A stretch of 64,000 nucleotides of DNA from Coptis chinensis (lineage: Eukaryota > Streptophyta > Magnoliopsida > Ranunculales > Ranunculaceae): NCBI GenBank assembly GCA_015680905.1, contig CM027378.1:79141501-79205500 (forward strand), given 5' to 3'. Positions 1 through 11,850 of this stretch are shown here, piece after piece. Each line of letters opens with the position of its first letter. Position 1 is the stretch's first letter. The notes under the pieces are model-generated. The model had not been told where the DNA came from. It saw only the letters and a program-made list of their open reading frames with translations, and searched no databases. The position numbers and the translations under genes were made by a program.

Positions 1-497
1 TCGGGCGGCCGACAGAAGAAGAGAAGAAGAATAAAGCAATTAATGGTTTCGCTTCTCCGATTAGGTGTGGGGGGGGATGAAGGGTCGTATATCCACGAAG
101 TTCTCGCTTTACTTTTACCGGTATACACGAGTTCTCTCTCTGTTCTGTGTTGATCTTTCTCTATGAACACAGCAGTGTTTATATAGAGGTATGATCGGTT
201 ACTAGATTGGAGAAGGACACCTCTCAAAGTCGGTTTCACAAAACCAAGCCGAAATAGAACTCTAGCCACCCTAGCCGAAACTTTAGGCAATTGGTAAGCC
301 ACTACCCACTAGACAATAAGCCCAAGCCCAAGCCCGAACCTGACACAACGCGGGCGGGGTGTGTGTGGCTTTGGGTGAGTCCTCTCTCCTAACACAAAAG
401 CCTTTATACCCCAAGGGCACGCCCTTATGATGGAGGAATTTCTCATATACCTCACTTGCTAGTGGTGGTTCACCAATATGGGACTAAACAACACACA
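1..497 (-). mobile_element. LTR-like terminus, cut by the window edge
   Basis: This looks like one long terminal repeat, or the end of an LTR element, lying on the minus strand. Read on the minus strand it would start near 497 (plus strand ends ...aacaaca) and has a TATA-type box at about 178-188, followed by a leader-like stretch rich in CTT. The short text around 420-490 resembles the outer ends of plant LTRs. It stops directly against DUF674-like coding sequence. The other end and any partner repeat lie outside the window, so family and completeness cannot be judged. Confidence 0.4.
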
Positions 498-1450
498 AGT
501 ATTTTGAAATACTCTTGGAGATTTCAACACTCACTGCCCTATAGGTAACATCATCAAATCTTTCAATAAAGAATTAAATCTAGGAAACATGGTTGCTTTG
601 TATCAAAGTGCGGAGTCTCTAGACACCAAGTATTTCCGCACTGATTCCTGCAAGACAACGTTACTTACTGACCAATGTATCTGGAGTTGTCAACTTAACT
701 GTTGTTTAGATAATGAAAGGCAGGAAGCTTAGAACAAGGAGAGGTTGGTATCCTTGGACTTGTACGTTTCGTGCATGGTATCCGTATCAGTTTGTTTATC
801 ATTCGTTCAAGGTCTCAACTCTCAAGGAACCAAGTATACGATCTGTAGTTTGACTACTTGAGAAGATGAGAATTTTCTTTTCAGCTATACTTTGGAGTTT
901 GTCTTTACATGATCATCACCAGTTTGGGTATCGGCAAGTGTTATCAAGTGGGAGAGAGTTTTGAGCTGTTCTTCATGATGGCAAAACCAGATTTACCGCT
1001 TCTAATCACTACAGGATCCATAAGGGAAGAAGCATGTGGGCAAACCAAACTACAACTGTAAGTATTCTCACAAATCAAATCAAACATCAGACCTTTCCTT
1101 CTCTCACTCGTCTGAATTTCTACACTTCCTCCATACAATAGACTCGAAATTCGCCTTGTTTTTGACACCTATCCGATTCCCCATCATACCTTCAACCACT
1201 CCACCACAAATAAACCTTTTTCTCGAAAAATCATCGCAATGTAACTTGTCTCTAGACTCTTCATCGAGCTAAGATGATTCCACAAGATAACTTCAGAATT
1301 TCCATGCCGCTCGAAATATAACAACACACAACATCAACTAATCATCACCACCACCATCTCGCATGGAAGAAAACTACTATAAATTCGATCTCCCACCAAA
1401 GACCCACATCAACATCACAAAATCCTTACATCCCAGTAAAGTTCCTCAGC

Positions 1451-3172
1451 ATGAATCTCACAAACATCACCCCACAAAACCTTTCCCTAGAACTTGTTTT
1501 AGGGTCTTCCAACACAACAAACACTCAGCATCCAACCCAACCTTTGCCAAAAGCCCCCAGAGACAAGGGAAAAGAACCTCTGACAGAGAACACTGCCACA
1601 CAAAATGAGAGGGTTTGCTTACCAACTGATGGTAAAAAGATACTCCCACTGGACAATCGTATGGAAACACTCTTTAACAAACACAATAGTTTCACTCTAA
1701 TGGGTAAGATACTGGTGGATAAAACGGGATACAACGCAATCAAAGCTGATCTCACTGCAGCTTGGGATCCTATTCGCCCAGTCAAGTCAATGGTCTACCC
1801 TGGAGGCCTCTTTGAATTTGTTTTCAGAAACCAGTCTGATACAGACTTCATCATGGAAAACCAGCCATGGAATCCGGCACGTACTACCTTACAGTTACGA
1901 TCATGGAAAGATTTCTCTCTGACTAGAGCATTCCCAAAAGCCTTTTTCTGGATTCACCTTATCAATCTTCCTCATTGCTATTATGACGAACAATCTGTTC
2001 GTAGTATCCTGGACCAACGCAGTGTACCAAAATGTGGAGAGGTCATTTGTGTGAGCATCCCACAAAATGTGCCGGCAGAAGGAGAGAAGCCATGTAACAT
2101 GGTCCAAGTCAAAATAAAGATTGATATCGACAAACCCATCGCGGCAGGTGCAGCCCTACCATCAACTTTTGGAGGTATATGGGTTGAATATGCCTATGAA
2201 CATCTTCCGCTGGTATGCTTTCGATGTGGGATTCTCGGCCATAGCTACAAACAATGCATCGAAAATATTCCGCCCCCAGGATACCTAAGGTTTGATCCAT
2301 TTACTGGCTCAAAACCCCTCTTCACTTCAAACCTCCGTTTCAACTCAAACAAACATCACCACATCAGCTCCGGCAGCCATCAACCTCTGAGTATCCCAAA
2401 CCCCAGATCCACTACACCTATTCAGCAAGAAAATACCAAAAACTGCCGGGACGATTGCATCGGGGCGACCAACGTTAACACTCCCCAACACTCTAGTCGT
2501 CACATCCCACCAAACTCTGACAACACTCACCCACTCCCCAATTTCGGTCAGGCTGTCTCAATCCCTGATTACATGGGTCTGCCACCTCCACCTAACCTCT
2601 CAAACCACCTGGCTGTCAAGAAGTACAAACCCAGACTCATGCCAAAAATCCTCTTGGGTAAACCAATCATCACAAACATCCAAAACCCTTCACCAACTAT
2701 GTTAGGGACAGGAGGGGACCAGACTCAACAACCGATCTCTGACCCAAACCCACTCAACCAAGCTATCTCTGACAATGAACACAACTCTCCACCTACAGAG
2801 CAGGAAAAGGAACCTTTCAAGTTCACAGCAACACCCTCACCCAAATACAAAGCAACACAAAGAGAACCTCTTAGCACATCACAACCCCAACAACCTTCTT
2901 TTTCACCTATCCCACCAACAAATGAGCTTGAACTTCTCCTGGGAGGCAAATGGCCGATACCAATACAAGGAATGAAGAAACAAAAAATCAATGAGTCACA
3001 AAACAAAATCATTCTAGATGTTAACCAAGTCCTAGACTGTTGCTTCTTTCACCAATCTAACCTCAAACGGAAATTCAACCTCTTGCAACTGTCAGAAGAC
3101 ATCTCCACCAAAAAGCCTCGCTACCATAATCTGAAATACGTGAAGAGGGAGACCTCGCCAATGAGATATTAG
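1451..3172 (+). CDS. LINE ORF1 protein (DUF4283, zf-CCHC_4)
   Basis: An intact 573-residue ORF. Residues about 60-190 form a DUF4283 nucleic-acid-binding domain (FTLMGKILVDKTGYNAIKADL, FVFRNQSDTDFIMENQPWN, FWIHLINLPHCYY). This is followed by the linker typical of the family and a CCHC knuckle, CFRCGILGHSYKQC, at about residues 257-270. The C-terminal 300 residues are Pro/Ser/Thr/Gln-rich and low in complexity, as in other plant L1 ORF1 proteins, and include a short basic patch near the end. The ATG at 1451 is chosen because it opens the longest frame and lies upstream of the domain. The product should bind LINE RNA and form the ribonucleoprotein. ORF2 begins about 10-50 bases after its stop. 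Confidence 0.85.
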   Translation: MNLTNITPQNLSLELVLGSSNTTNTQHPTQPLPKAPRDKGKEPLTENTATQNERVCLPTDGKKILPLDNRMETLFNKHNSFTLMGKILVDKTGYNAIKADLTAAWDPIRPVKSMVYPGGLFEFVFRNQSDTDFIMENQPWNPARTTLQLRSWKDFSLTRAFPKAFFWIHLINLPHCYYDEQSVRSILDQRSVPKCGEVICVSIPQNVPAEGEKPCNMVQVKIKIDIDKPIAAGAALPSTFGGIWVEYAYEHLPLVCFRCGILGHSYKQCIENIPPPGYLRFDPFTGSKPLFTSNLRFNSNKHHHISSGSHQPLSIPNPRSTTPIQQENTKNCRDDCIGATNVNTPQHSSRHIPPNSDNTHPLPNFGQAVSIPDYMGLPPPPNLSNHLAVKKYKPRLMPKILLGKPIITNIQNPSPTMLGTGGDQTQQPISDPNPLNQAISDNEHNSPPTEQEKEPFKFTATPSPKYKATQREPLSTSQPQQPSFSPIPPTNELELLLGGKWPIPIQGMKKQKINESQNKIILDVNQVLDCCFFHQSNLKRKFNLLQLSEDISTKKPRYHNLKYVKRETSPMRY

Positions 3173-3219
3173 AGACCATCGAACGGTGATGGCGGCTGGC
3201 CGGAAACAGCCCCCTCACA

Positions 3220-4539
3220 ATGAGTCTATTCTTTCGTGGAACTGTCAAGGGTTTGGTCACCCTCGACAGTGAAGATTTGTTGAAGAAAATCCGCAAATAT
3301 CGACCGGAGATGATCCTGCTAGTTGAAACCCAAGTGAAATCTCCAAAAATCTCCCAAAAAATCCAAAGACAAGGGTTTGTAAACCATTTTCATGTCCCCT
3401 CAAATGGCAGGTCTGGTGGTATGAGTCTTTTATGGACAAGCAAGCTGTCAGTTCACATTGAAAAATTTGAGAACTGGATGATACATGGTACGGCACAGTG
3501 CCTTTCATCAACTGAACCTAAGTGGACTTTCACTGCTGTATATGCCCACCCAAAGCATCATGGAAGGAAAATTCAATGGGAGTTGTTAGCGGCTCTTGGT
3601 GATACGGTACAAGGTCCTTGGGCAATGTTCGGAGATTTTAACCAAGTTCTATGTCAGGACGATAAGATGGGAGGAAGACCTGTTACACCAGCAAAAGTGA
3701 TGCCTCTCACGGATATGCTCGATAGATGTAATCTAATGCACTATGCACCTTGCCGAAAATGTTTTAGTTGGACAAATAAGAGAGATGGACTAGCTAGAGT
3801 GGCTCAAACCATTGATCATTTATTTTGTAATGTCGAATGGCGATCTTTATTTCCAAACTCACAATTGAGCTATGTTTTCTCTCAAAAGTCAGACCATAAA
3901 GTCTTGATTTTCACCAGCAACCTTAGGCCTTTTTCTCCTAAATTCCATCGTTTTCGATTTGAAAATGCATGGCTTTTACACCAGGATAACAAATCCCCGG
4001 TGCACAAGAGCTGGATCCAAACCTTTAAAGGCTCAAGCTCCTTTCAACTCTCTCAGAGACTAAGACTTTGCCAGCAAAACTTCATTCGGTGGAAAAACAT
4101 TGTGTTTGGAAACTCCGAAAAGAAAATCCATGAAATAGAAGCGATCATCGCGGACATCCACCAACTCCCACCCTCAGCGAGAACCAGAGCAATTGATCAC
4201 AGAGAAAAAGCATTGTCAAAGCTCCTTGCAAATTTGGTATTAAGGGAAGAAAGGCATTGGGCACAAAGAGCAAACACAAGCTGGCACCAAGAAGGGGATG
4301 ATAATACAAAATTTTTCCATATGTCTGTCATCATCAACAGACAAGCCAAAGGTATCACTACAGTCAAAGACAAGGACGGCATACGGCAAACGGATCCAGA
4401 AGCCATCTCAAAGGTTTTTGTGGACCATTTCCAGAAAAACTTCGAGAGGTCGGATGATGATGCGACAAGCCAGATTTTCAACTCTTGTGCACCAAGGATC
4501 ACTGCTCTAGACAACATTGACATGAACGGAACCCCGTGA
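3220..4539 (+). pseudogene. LINE ORF2, endonuclease part
   Basis: This is the apurinic-like (EEP) endonuclease that nicks target DNA for LINE insertion. The first catalytic block, ILSWNCQGFG, starts at about 3223 but lies in a different frame from the rest; a frameshift falls near 3265. The main frame then gives LLVETQ (catalytic Glu), a GDFNQVL block at about 3634, SWTNKRDG near 3766 and the SDHKVL block near 3889. The frame ends at 4539 after a stretch typical of the linker to the reverse transcriptase. At about 4530-4610 the family motif EEAEIRRAAL sits in a second frame and DGFTESSF in a third, so at least two more indels separate this part from the RT. Confidence 0.85.
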
Positions 4540-6866
4540 GGAGGCCGAAATTAGAAGAGCTGCCCTATCGATTGAGCGAACAAATCCAGCAGGGCGGATG
4601 GATTTACAGAAAGTTCTTTCATACCTATTGGGATATCATCGGTAGGGACATCACAAACTTCATCCAGCAATTCTACCTCACTGCCCATTTCACAAAACCT
4701 CTGAATCACACAAACATCGTCCTAATTCCAAAAACAAAAAATCCTGAACAACCTACACATTTTCGTCCAATCAGCCTTTGTAATGTGGCCTATAAAATCC
4801 TGTCAAAAGTCATAGTGAATCGTTTACGACCACTACTGAATAAAATAATAGGCCCTTTCCAAAGCGCCTTCATCCCAGATCGATGTATCCATGACAACAT
4901 TCTTATAGCCAACGAACTTTTTCACCACCTCAACACCAGAAACAAAAAAGCCAAACAAAAATGGGGAGCAAAAATTGACCTATCTAAAGCGTATGATCGT
5001 GTTGGCTGGAATTTCCTGAGGAAAGCTCTTTCTTCATTTGGTTTCAATGACCACTGGTGTAACATGGTGATGTTTTGTGTGCAATCTGCCTCTCTATTCT
5101 ATTATCGCAATGGCAGACCATGCGGATACTTTAATCCAAAGAGAGGCATCCGACAAGGAGATCCGCTCTCACCATACCTCTTTATTCTAGGCATGGAGGT
5201 CCTGTCCACCCATCTCCTAAAACTCCAACAGGCCAAACTCATTAAAGGAATCTCTATTGGCCGGGGTGTCTCCTCGATTCACCACCTGCTATACGCAGAT
5301 GATCTTGTGCTCTTTGGTAATAATGAGCTCAAAGAAGTTAATGAAATGGTCGAGGCTTTGAAGCTATTCTGTCAAGCATCAGGTCATCAAATCAACCTTG
5401 AAAAATCCGATCTGCTCTTCAGTACTCATGCGACGAGAGATTTTAAGCAAAACTCTCGCATAATTTTTGACATCAAAAGACAGAAGCCAACTTCAAACTA
5501 TCTGGGGAGCCCAACTTGCCTCAGCAGAGTAACAAGCAAGTCCTTCAGCCCGCTACTTCTGAGACTACAAAACAGACTCAGGTTATGGAAGGCATCTACC
5601 CTCTCTCAAGCGGGTAGACTGACACTTATTAACGCGGTTTGCTCCGCAATCCCAATTCATCAGATGGGGGTTTTTAAACTACCAGAAGTAGTTACTCATC
5701 CCATTGATGTACAGCGGCGTGCATTTTTCTGGGGACATGAAGCAAACACTAGGAGAGTTCACTCGGTTAACTGGGAAACGATTGAAAAGCCAAAGTTATA
5801 TGGAGGCCTGGGAGTCAGAAATCTTCAGCATACAAATCTAGCTCTCCTCGCCAAGAAAGGTTGGGAAGTCATTGCAAGTGACAGGTCTTTATGGATCGAT
5901 ATTGTCAAGACAAAATACTTGCGAAATCAGGATTTCTTGACTGTGAGTCCCAAACCACGTGACTCTAGAGTCTGGAGAGACATCCTAAAAGCCCGTACAG
6001 TCCTCACTAAAGGATTGGGGTGGGAAATAGGAAATGGTTCAGATATCAACCTGTTCACAGAAAGATGGATCCCAAGTAAAGAAGGCATCACGGCTCCAAT
6101 ATACTCCAATCCTACTGTCAAACCGATTTTCGTCTCGGACCTCATTGATAGCTACACCAGGAAGTGGCGCTCCAACGTCATCTACCACTGCTGGCCGGAA
6201 GATATTGCGAAACAAATTATCTCCATTCCACTTTCACATACTGCGAAACCGGACAGAAGAATTTGGACACGAACAATTAATGGAAAATACACGGTGAAAT
6301 CAGGGTATCAAGCTATAACCGACAACCAAAACCCAGCTCTCTTTGATTGGAGAATCATCTGGAAACTTCGGTGCCCCCCGCGAGTAAAGGTATTCATGTG
6401 GAAACTTGCACTTGATGCTTTAAACTCCTCCTCTAACCTATTCAATATAGGTTTAAACTTTAACCCAGACTGTGTCTTATGTAAAAGCTACCCAGATACC
6501 TCCCAACACCTGTTCAAAGAATGCCCTTTCACTTTCGGAAATATGGAGAGACTGCCCATCCCCCAAATTGTTAACGCACCCTTCAATGACACACCGCAGC
6601 AATGGATATCACAGACTCAACATCTATTGCGAAATCAGCATAGAGAAATACCCTTTGCCATGGAACTCTTTGCAATCATCTGTTGGAACATCTGGAAAAG
6701 CAGAAATGAAATGATTTTTGAACAAAAGAAGGTCACTCCTCAAGGCACAATCAAAGCTAGTCTTGTTTTTCGAGAAGCACAAAGGATGCCCATCACTACT
6801 CCTTACACCCAAGAGACCAAAACAACTTCTTCATCTCTGCTGAAGCCTCACTCACCCCATACGTAA
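4536..6866 (+). pseudogene. LINE ORF2, reverse transcriptase and zf-RVT
   Basis: A 776-codon open stretch. The reverse transcriptase core runs from about residue 50 to 320: IVLIPKTKNPEQPTHFRPIS, NRLRPLLNKIIGPFQSAFI, DLSKAYDRVGW with a catalytic Asp, RGIRQGDPLSPYLF, and the YADD active site at HHLLYADDLVLFG. The thumb follows (GHQINLEKSDL ... YLGSP). A zf-RVT domain follows at about residues 600-670 (WKLRCPPRVKVFMWKLALDAL, CVLCKSYPDTSQHLF). All catalytic motifs are present. The frame is lost to the downstream RNase H at about 6820-6860, and upstream to the endonuclease. Confidence 0.9.
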
Positions 6867-7345
6867 CTCTAAACACTGATGGTGCGTGTCACGGAAATCC
6901 AGGCCCTGCAGGTATGGGATGTGTATTAAGGAAGTATGACGGGGGTTTTATTGCTGCTTCAGTGGATTATGTCCCTTTCGGAACATCTTTCCTGGCAGAA
7001 GCTTTGGCCATGAGACTAGGTCTATATCTAGCAATCTCATATGGCATTACCCACATAAATATCCAAAGTGACTCCCAGGCTTTGATCAATTGCATTAAGG
7101 GGGAAGACAGGGATAGTCCATGGGAGGCAGCTGGGATCATTGAGGATATTCGTCAACTTTTCTCTTTGTTCGAAAACATATCCATCATCCATATATACAG
7201 AGAAGGAAATGCAACTGCGGACACACTGGCACAATATGGCATTTCTTTAGCTCGTCACATGAGCTGGCATGATAGACCTCCAGATATCATCTGTAAAGAT
7301 CTCTTTTTCGACTGTATGGGTATTTCCACGCCCCGTTTAGTTTAA
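6863..7345 (+). pseudogene. LINE ORF2, RNase H domain
   Basis: Plant L1 elements often end ORF2 with a host-type RNase H1 domain. The frame starts before the first ATG (6914): LNTDGACHGNPGPAGMG gives the first catalytic Asp, FLAEALAMRLGL the Glu, NIQSDSQALI the second Asp, and GNATADTLAQYG the last Asp. It stops at 7343-7345. The open frame upstream (FFISAEASLTPYV) overlaps the end of the RT frame, so a single frameshift at about 6820-6860 separates it from the RT. The domain itself looks complete. Confidence 0.85.
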
Positions 7346-8703
7346 ATAATATGAAAATGTTTGAGGAAAAAAAAAAAAAAATTGGGATGCTCCACCAAAC
7401 TACATTATTACTTGTGGGCGATGTACACAAATTTTGTTTGTGGTTGTAAACTAAAGGTAGATGAAATTGTGTTTGTGAATGGAAGCGAGAAGTTTATGAT
7501 AATGGACGACTTGCGTATAAAGAAGATTTCTGATGAAACTGGTCTGTCTCTTATTCGTCAGTTTGGAATCGAAGATATATCCACTGTTGAAGAAAAAGTT
7601 GTGAGTGTTGGTCAAGCACAGGTATATATTTGGCATGCACTTCATAAAATCAGTTATGCTCCCATCTGTTATTGTCGATTTTATATTTACTTTTATTAAC
7701 TCGCCTTTTGCTTTGTCAATATTAATTAGCTGAAGGATTTTTTGAATCTCTCACTATACTGTACGACGCCAATGACAAACATGTTTCAGTTGAAGCAAAA
7801 TGAGATCAATGCTGCAATTAAGATTAAAGCAGAGCCATTGGACGTCAAGTCTCAATCGTTTGATCAAATAATGCGGGATGCTATTGCGAAAATTTCCTTA
7901 AAGCTTGTAGTCAGTATATCACAAAAAAAGGTGTTATATGCAATAGCTAATGAAGAATTTGTCGATCTTATATTTAGTCCTCTCGCTTTTTCAATTGAAA
8001 CTATGGCAGAATTTTTTGGGGGATATTCGTCCATAGGAAGTATGGACAACTTGATAAAAAGTGAGGAAATTTTGTGTAATGAGGATCCTGGAAACTATAA
8101 GAGATCTGAGAGGATACCATTTAATCCTAAATTTGATGGGGGTTTTATTAAAGGACCTGCATATTTTTTGGTGACTGATGAGCTAGTGGTAGAACCATTT
8201 TCACCAATATCTAGCATTTCCTACATCAACAAAATGGGCGTGCCTTTGAGCGACTTACAGGAACAGAAAGCAAATGTTGGTGAACATGAGGTAAGTACTC
8301 AAACTCAAGGTTCCATCATTTTAAGAAGGTAAGTCTTGATAATTATGCACCACAAACGCACATTGTCAGTAAATGTTTGGGCTACTGCTGTTAATCCCCT
8401 GATTTAGAACCTGGTCTGCGCAATATCGGAGTATGTACTTTGAGACAGAATGACTGTATTCTGTCGTGTTAGGAAAACTCCTCAATTGGCTATAAAATAT
8501 TGCTACAGCTCCTACAAGGACCTAACAAGGACAACAAAAGTTTAATTGATTTTGGGTACAAAAGAAGTAAAGAACTATTGAAGGATGTTTAATGATTTTT
8601 TCTTATTTTTTAATTTTTAATTTTTTTGCAGGCTCTTTCCATTCTCAAGGCTTCATTAACCTCGAAATCAGCTCTTACCGATGTATTTTGCAGAAAGAAA
8701 TAA

Positions 8704-8991
8704 GGAGGCATCAAACCATTGGGCTATCGTTGTCTCATAAACGTCATTCAGGAATTCTATGCACCCCAATTGCACCTGCTTCTAAGAGTTTTGGGCTAAT
8801 TTTCCTCATGCATGAGTACAGGACATGTAATTAATATTTTCCTGGTTAACAATTTGATTTTTTCCTTCTTGGGAATTCGATGGTTTATTTTGATGGAATT
8901 GAATTGATTTCATCTATAGTGTCACTATACAGAGAAACTTTAACAGGGGTGTTCTTTTCTGCACAATAGGTTCTATCAGTGTTCCTCAAAG
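8704..8991 (+). other. 3' flank of DUF674 copy A
   Basis: No gene is seen. The stretch follows the copy A stop codon and leads up to the MITE at 8992. It does not share the 3' flank text common to copies B and C, which suggests copy A is the more distant paralog or has lost that flank. Confidence 0.4.
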
Positions 8992-9360
8992 CAAGGCACA
9001 AAATATCGATATCGGTGTACCTAAAAACCGAGATATATCGGAAATATCGGTTTTTTTAGTGACCAGTCCAAACTATTTAAAATATCGGAAATATTGGAAA
9101 TATCGGAAATATCGAAAATATATTGGAAATATCGGATTTATATTTAAAAATGGTCAAAAAGTCAACCGATATATATCGATTATATCGGAAATATTGATTA
9201 TATCGGCGATATAAAGTTTCATATCGGAAATTCCGATATATCTCGGAAAAAAGGGGTTCAATATTCGGTAGATATATATCGGAAATATCGATATCGGTGT
9301 ACCAATTTACCAAGATATATCGACGAGATATCGGATATCTCGGCGATATTTTGGGCCATG
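8992..9360. mobile_element. hAT-type MITE, rich in ATATCGG
   Basis: A 369-bp element flanked by a perfect 8-bp direct repeat CCTCAAAG (8984-8991 and 9361-9368), the hallmark length for hAT transposons. Its ends are inverted: CAAGGCACAAAATATCG at the left and, read from the other strand, CATGGCCCAAAATATCG at the right. The interior is built from many copies of short words such as ATATCGG and GGAAATATCG in both orientations, so it should fold into strong hairpins. It has no coding capacity. Confidence 0.8.
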
Positions 9361-11629
9361 CCTCAAAGTGTACCATACTACTTTTAAGTTTTAAGGACGT
9401 CTCAAATTGAGTGTCCTTGGAACTTAGGAGACCCTAGGTTCTTGGGGTATGATCGCTTGGCCATACGGGAGTTGGTGTCTAGCCTCCAGATTATAGGCCA
9501 TATTTAGCAATTGGGTTTCATGTCAGGTGATCTTGGACACACCTATAATCATTTTATTTAAAATAAATAAATAAAATGATTTTTGACACATTTAGCTTCC
9601 AAAATTACTCTTATTTTTAGGTACTCTAGGGGCACAACTCATTTTGTGTTGGGCGGACCAAAAAAAAAAAATTATTTTACAAATTTGTCATTGACAAAAA
9701 AAATTGTAATTTGTGTTGGGCACCCCACCTACAAGGTAATTTGTTGGAACCTCCTATTGCTCTTACGGTCTTACCCTAAAAGACCCCACTTCCAAATACA
9801 ACCTCCACTCAAGCAATGCATTTGCAAGGAGCCGTCTCTCGGCATCACAGAGACTCATCTTCCCCCACTCAGTCAACTGCACACAAATTGTTACTGGGAT
9901 GTAAGATAACTAATGACTTATCATGTCATGGTTTTATGTAGTGGTAACTGGAATACTCTAACCGGACTCTCTATTTGGCAGATCAACACTAGCATATGTA
10001 GTATATCAGCCACTAATAGATCTCTACTGCATGTGTAACTTTGTTTTACTATCTTACCCATGATAAATTACACAACAATCACCTGCGCATCATATACTAC
10101 GTCAAAAAGATACACTGGATTAGATAATTCACTTATAATACACAGTATGCCTTGCAAAAAGTTTTGTGCTACTCGAGCTCTTGGCTCATATGTCTACTAA
10201 ACTCGAGCTCTCTATTTGTGCGCACTCTATTTCGAATCAATGTCAGCCAGTCATGTACTAGCATATCAATAAAAAATAAAAAACATAGAGGGTCAAAGCA
10301 TCATTTCAATATATTACCCTAATGTTCCCCTTCTTCCTCCAGAGTTCTTTTGAGGATATTGTTCCATTTTTTACTCTCCTTTACTTGAAAGTTGAATGAT
10401 AGTATTTAAGTTTGTTTGCATCTATTGTCCATGACTTGGATAATTGTCATGTAGGCCGCTTCCTACAGTTATTTTCCCTTTTCTTGTTTGTGTGTCAGTG
10501 CTAGTTATACCAAAACCACATGATAATTGTAAACTTATATCATGAGTCATGCCTAGTGGTTATTTTGTGTCCGAATATTGCTTCTCTAGGAAACAGGTTG
10601 GAACTCTCACTAAAAGAAAATTGAAGTGTTAAAGCTTAAAAAACAACAACTTTCCACTTTTACCAGTTGATGTTATTCTAATTCTTCAATCTATACTCAT
10701 TCATACACTCAGCTTCCAGCTGCAATCATTGTTCCTTTGTGGTGTCTCTTTTCTAGTTTCTGTAGTTTTGCTCTCTCAATGTCTTCTGTCTCTCTTCAAA
10801 TACCATACAAGCAGGCAGTCTGCTCAGTCAAAATTAAATAGACCATGGACAATGAAATGGATAAACCTAATAAAAAAGATCGCATGTAAAAGCTTCATCT
10901 GCCCCTATATAGATTAGATCTGACTGGATATGTAGGCAGGTAGTATCAATGGTAGCGTCAGTGACCTAAAAAAAACTCTTTTAAAGCCCTCTTTTCGAGC
11001 TAATTCATCCATCCCAAATAACCACAGTCTAGCCTTATCTCAGCCCTCCATTGGTCCTCCCCATCTCTAGTGTGTCGGTTCAATTTTTGAAATGAACTAC
11101 CTTACCTAAACCTCAGACTGTTGAGCATCACATATATCCCAACAATGCAAAGTCGAACTAAAAGTGGAATGCAACAATACCGAACGTTTGTGCAAGTAAA
11201 AAATAATACTGGTCAAGAATGTAGATATAGTGGGCATAATACCCTAAATAGACGATCAAGACTGTGTACCAGACGAAAAGTGATTTTTAGGCTGTGGAAC
11301 AGTGACAACATGTGCACACTTACTTCATTGATCATATTAGTAACTTCTGTATGTGCTAAAAGGCTCTAAACGTTTTACCACACCCTGACCATTGTTTTGA
11401 AATCTACTACTTACGAACTCTACCGCCAGCCAAAACCCAAACGACCTCTAGAAACTAGAAAGAACCAATTTCCTGGTAGAAGAAATAATGACTTTATATC
11501 CTGGAGGAAGTGGTGTCTAAAGATTGTATTTGAAAGCATGTGGATGGCTGACAAGGATGACCAGCAACAACATAGCCGAATAAAAACATTCCAAGACTAC
11601 TTTCTAACATCAATATACATCAACATTGA

Positions 11630-11850
11630 GTGGGGCTCGTTCACCTGCAACTTCTCCCACATGCCCCGAAAAGTGCTAGGGACTCACTAAAACGTCCCCA
11701 ACTATGGTTTAACTGAGCATCTTCTAAAGGATCAAAACAAATCTGAGATCCAGTGTGATTCTAAGAGTATCTTCAAGAAACAAGCAAAGTCAACATTTAA
11801 TGGGGTTGGTTCACCTGCAACTTCTCTCACATGCCCCGATTACAATAGAG
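11630..11850. repeat. Two copies of a ~45-bp direct repeat
   Basis: The text GGTTCACCTGCAACTTCTC with following TCACATGCCCCGA occurs at about 11636-11672 and again at about 11806-11840, with only a few differences and about 170 bases apart. No function is evident. It may mark a local duplication. Confidence 0.6.

Larger units (their letters stand above)
1055..7381 (+). mobile_element. L1-type LINE retrotransposon, near full length
   Basis: The element has the plant L1 order: 5' leader, ORF1 (DUF4283 plus CCHC knuckle), ORF2 with endonuclease, reverse transcriptase, zf-RVT and a C-terminal RNase H, a short 3' UTR, and a poly(A) run at 7367-7381. It lies in the same sense as the DUF674 gene it splits. 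The 3' end is certain. The 5' end is not: an 11-base match (accaaactaca) occurs just before 1055 and again at 7395-7405, but the second copy is about 12 bases past the poly(A), so it is a weak target-duplication candidate and the leader could start as early as about 735. ORF2 carries several frameshifts, so this copy cannot make its own enzyme. Confidence 0.9.
505..8703 (+). pseudogene. DUF674 gene copy A, disrupted by transposons
   Basis: DUF674 proteins are plant-only, made of two related lobes, with no established biochemical role. Copy A survives in pieces. A first-lobe fragment lies at about 505-732 and includes PIGNIIKSF, ALYQSAESLD and FRTDSCK, matching copy B's PIGTIVRL, ALYKSVEALD and FETEAFK. 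After the LINE, coding resumes at 7382-7621 (GSEKFMIMDDL ... EEKVVSVGQAQ) with a GT donor at 7622. A second exon at 7730-8290 is fully open (187 codons, LKDFLNLSLY ... VTDELVVEPFSPISS) and ends at GTAAGT. A last exon at 8632-8703 encodes ALSILKASLTS ... FCRKK and stop. The first exon start is missing, an LTR-like end abuts the first fragment, and about 6.3 kb of LINE splits the first exon. The second and third exons have kept splice sites and reading frame, so disruption may be fairly recent or a shorter transcript may be kept. Confidence 0.8.

Noticed and set aside
7395-7405. Clean LINE target duplication accaaactaca
   Set aside because: Not flush with the poly(A), so recorded only as a weak candidate.
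9077-9376. A 99-codon minus-strand open frame
   Set aside because: It is a by-product of the ATATCGG repeats inside the hAT MITE.
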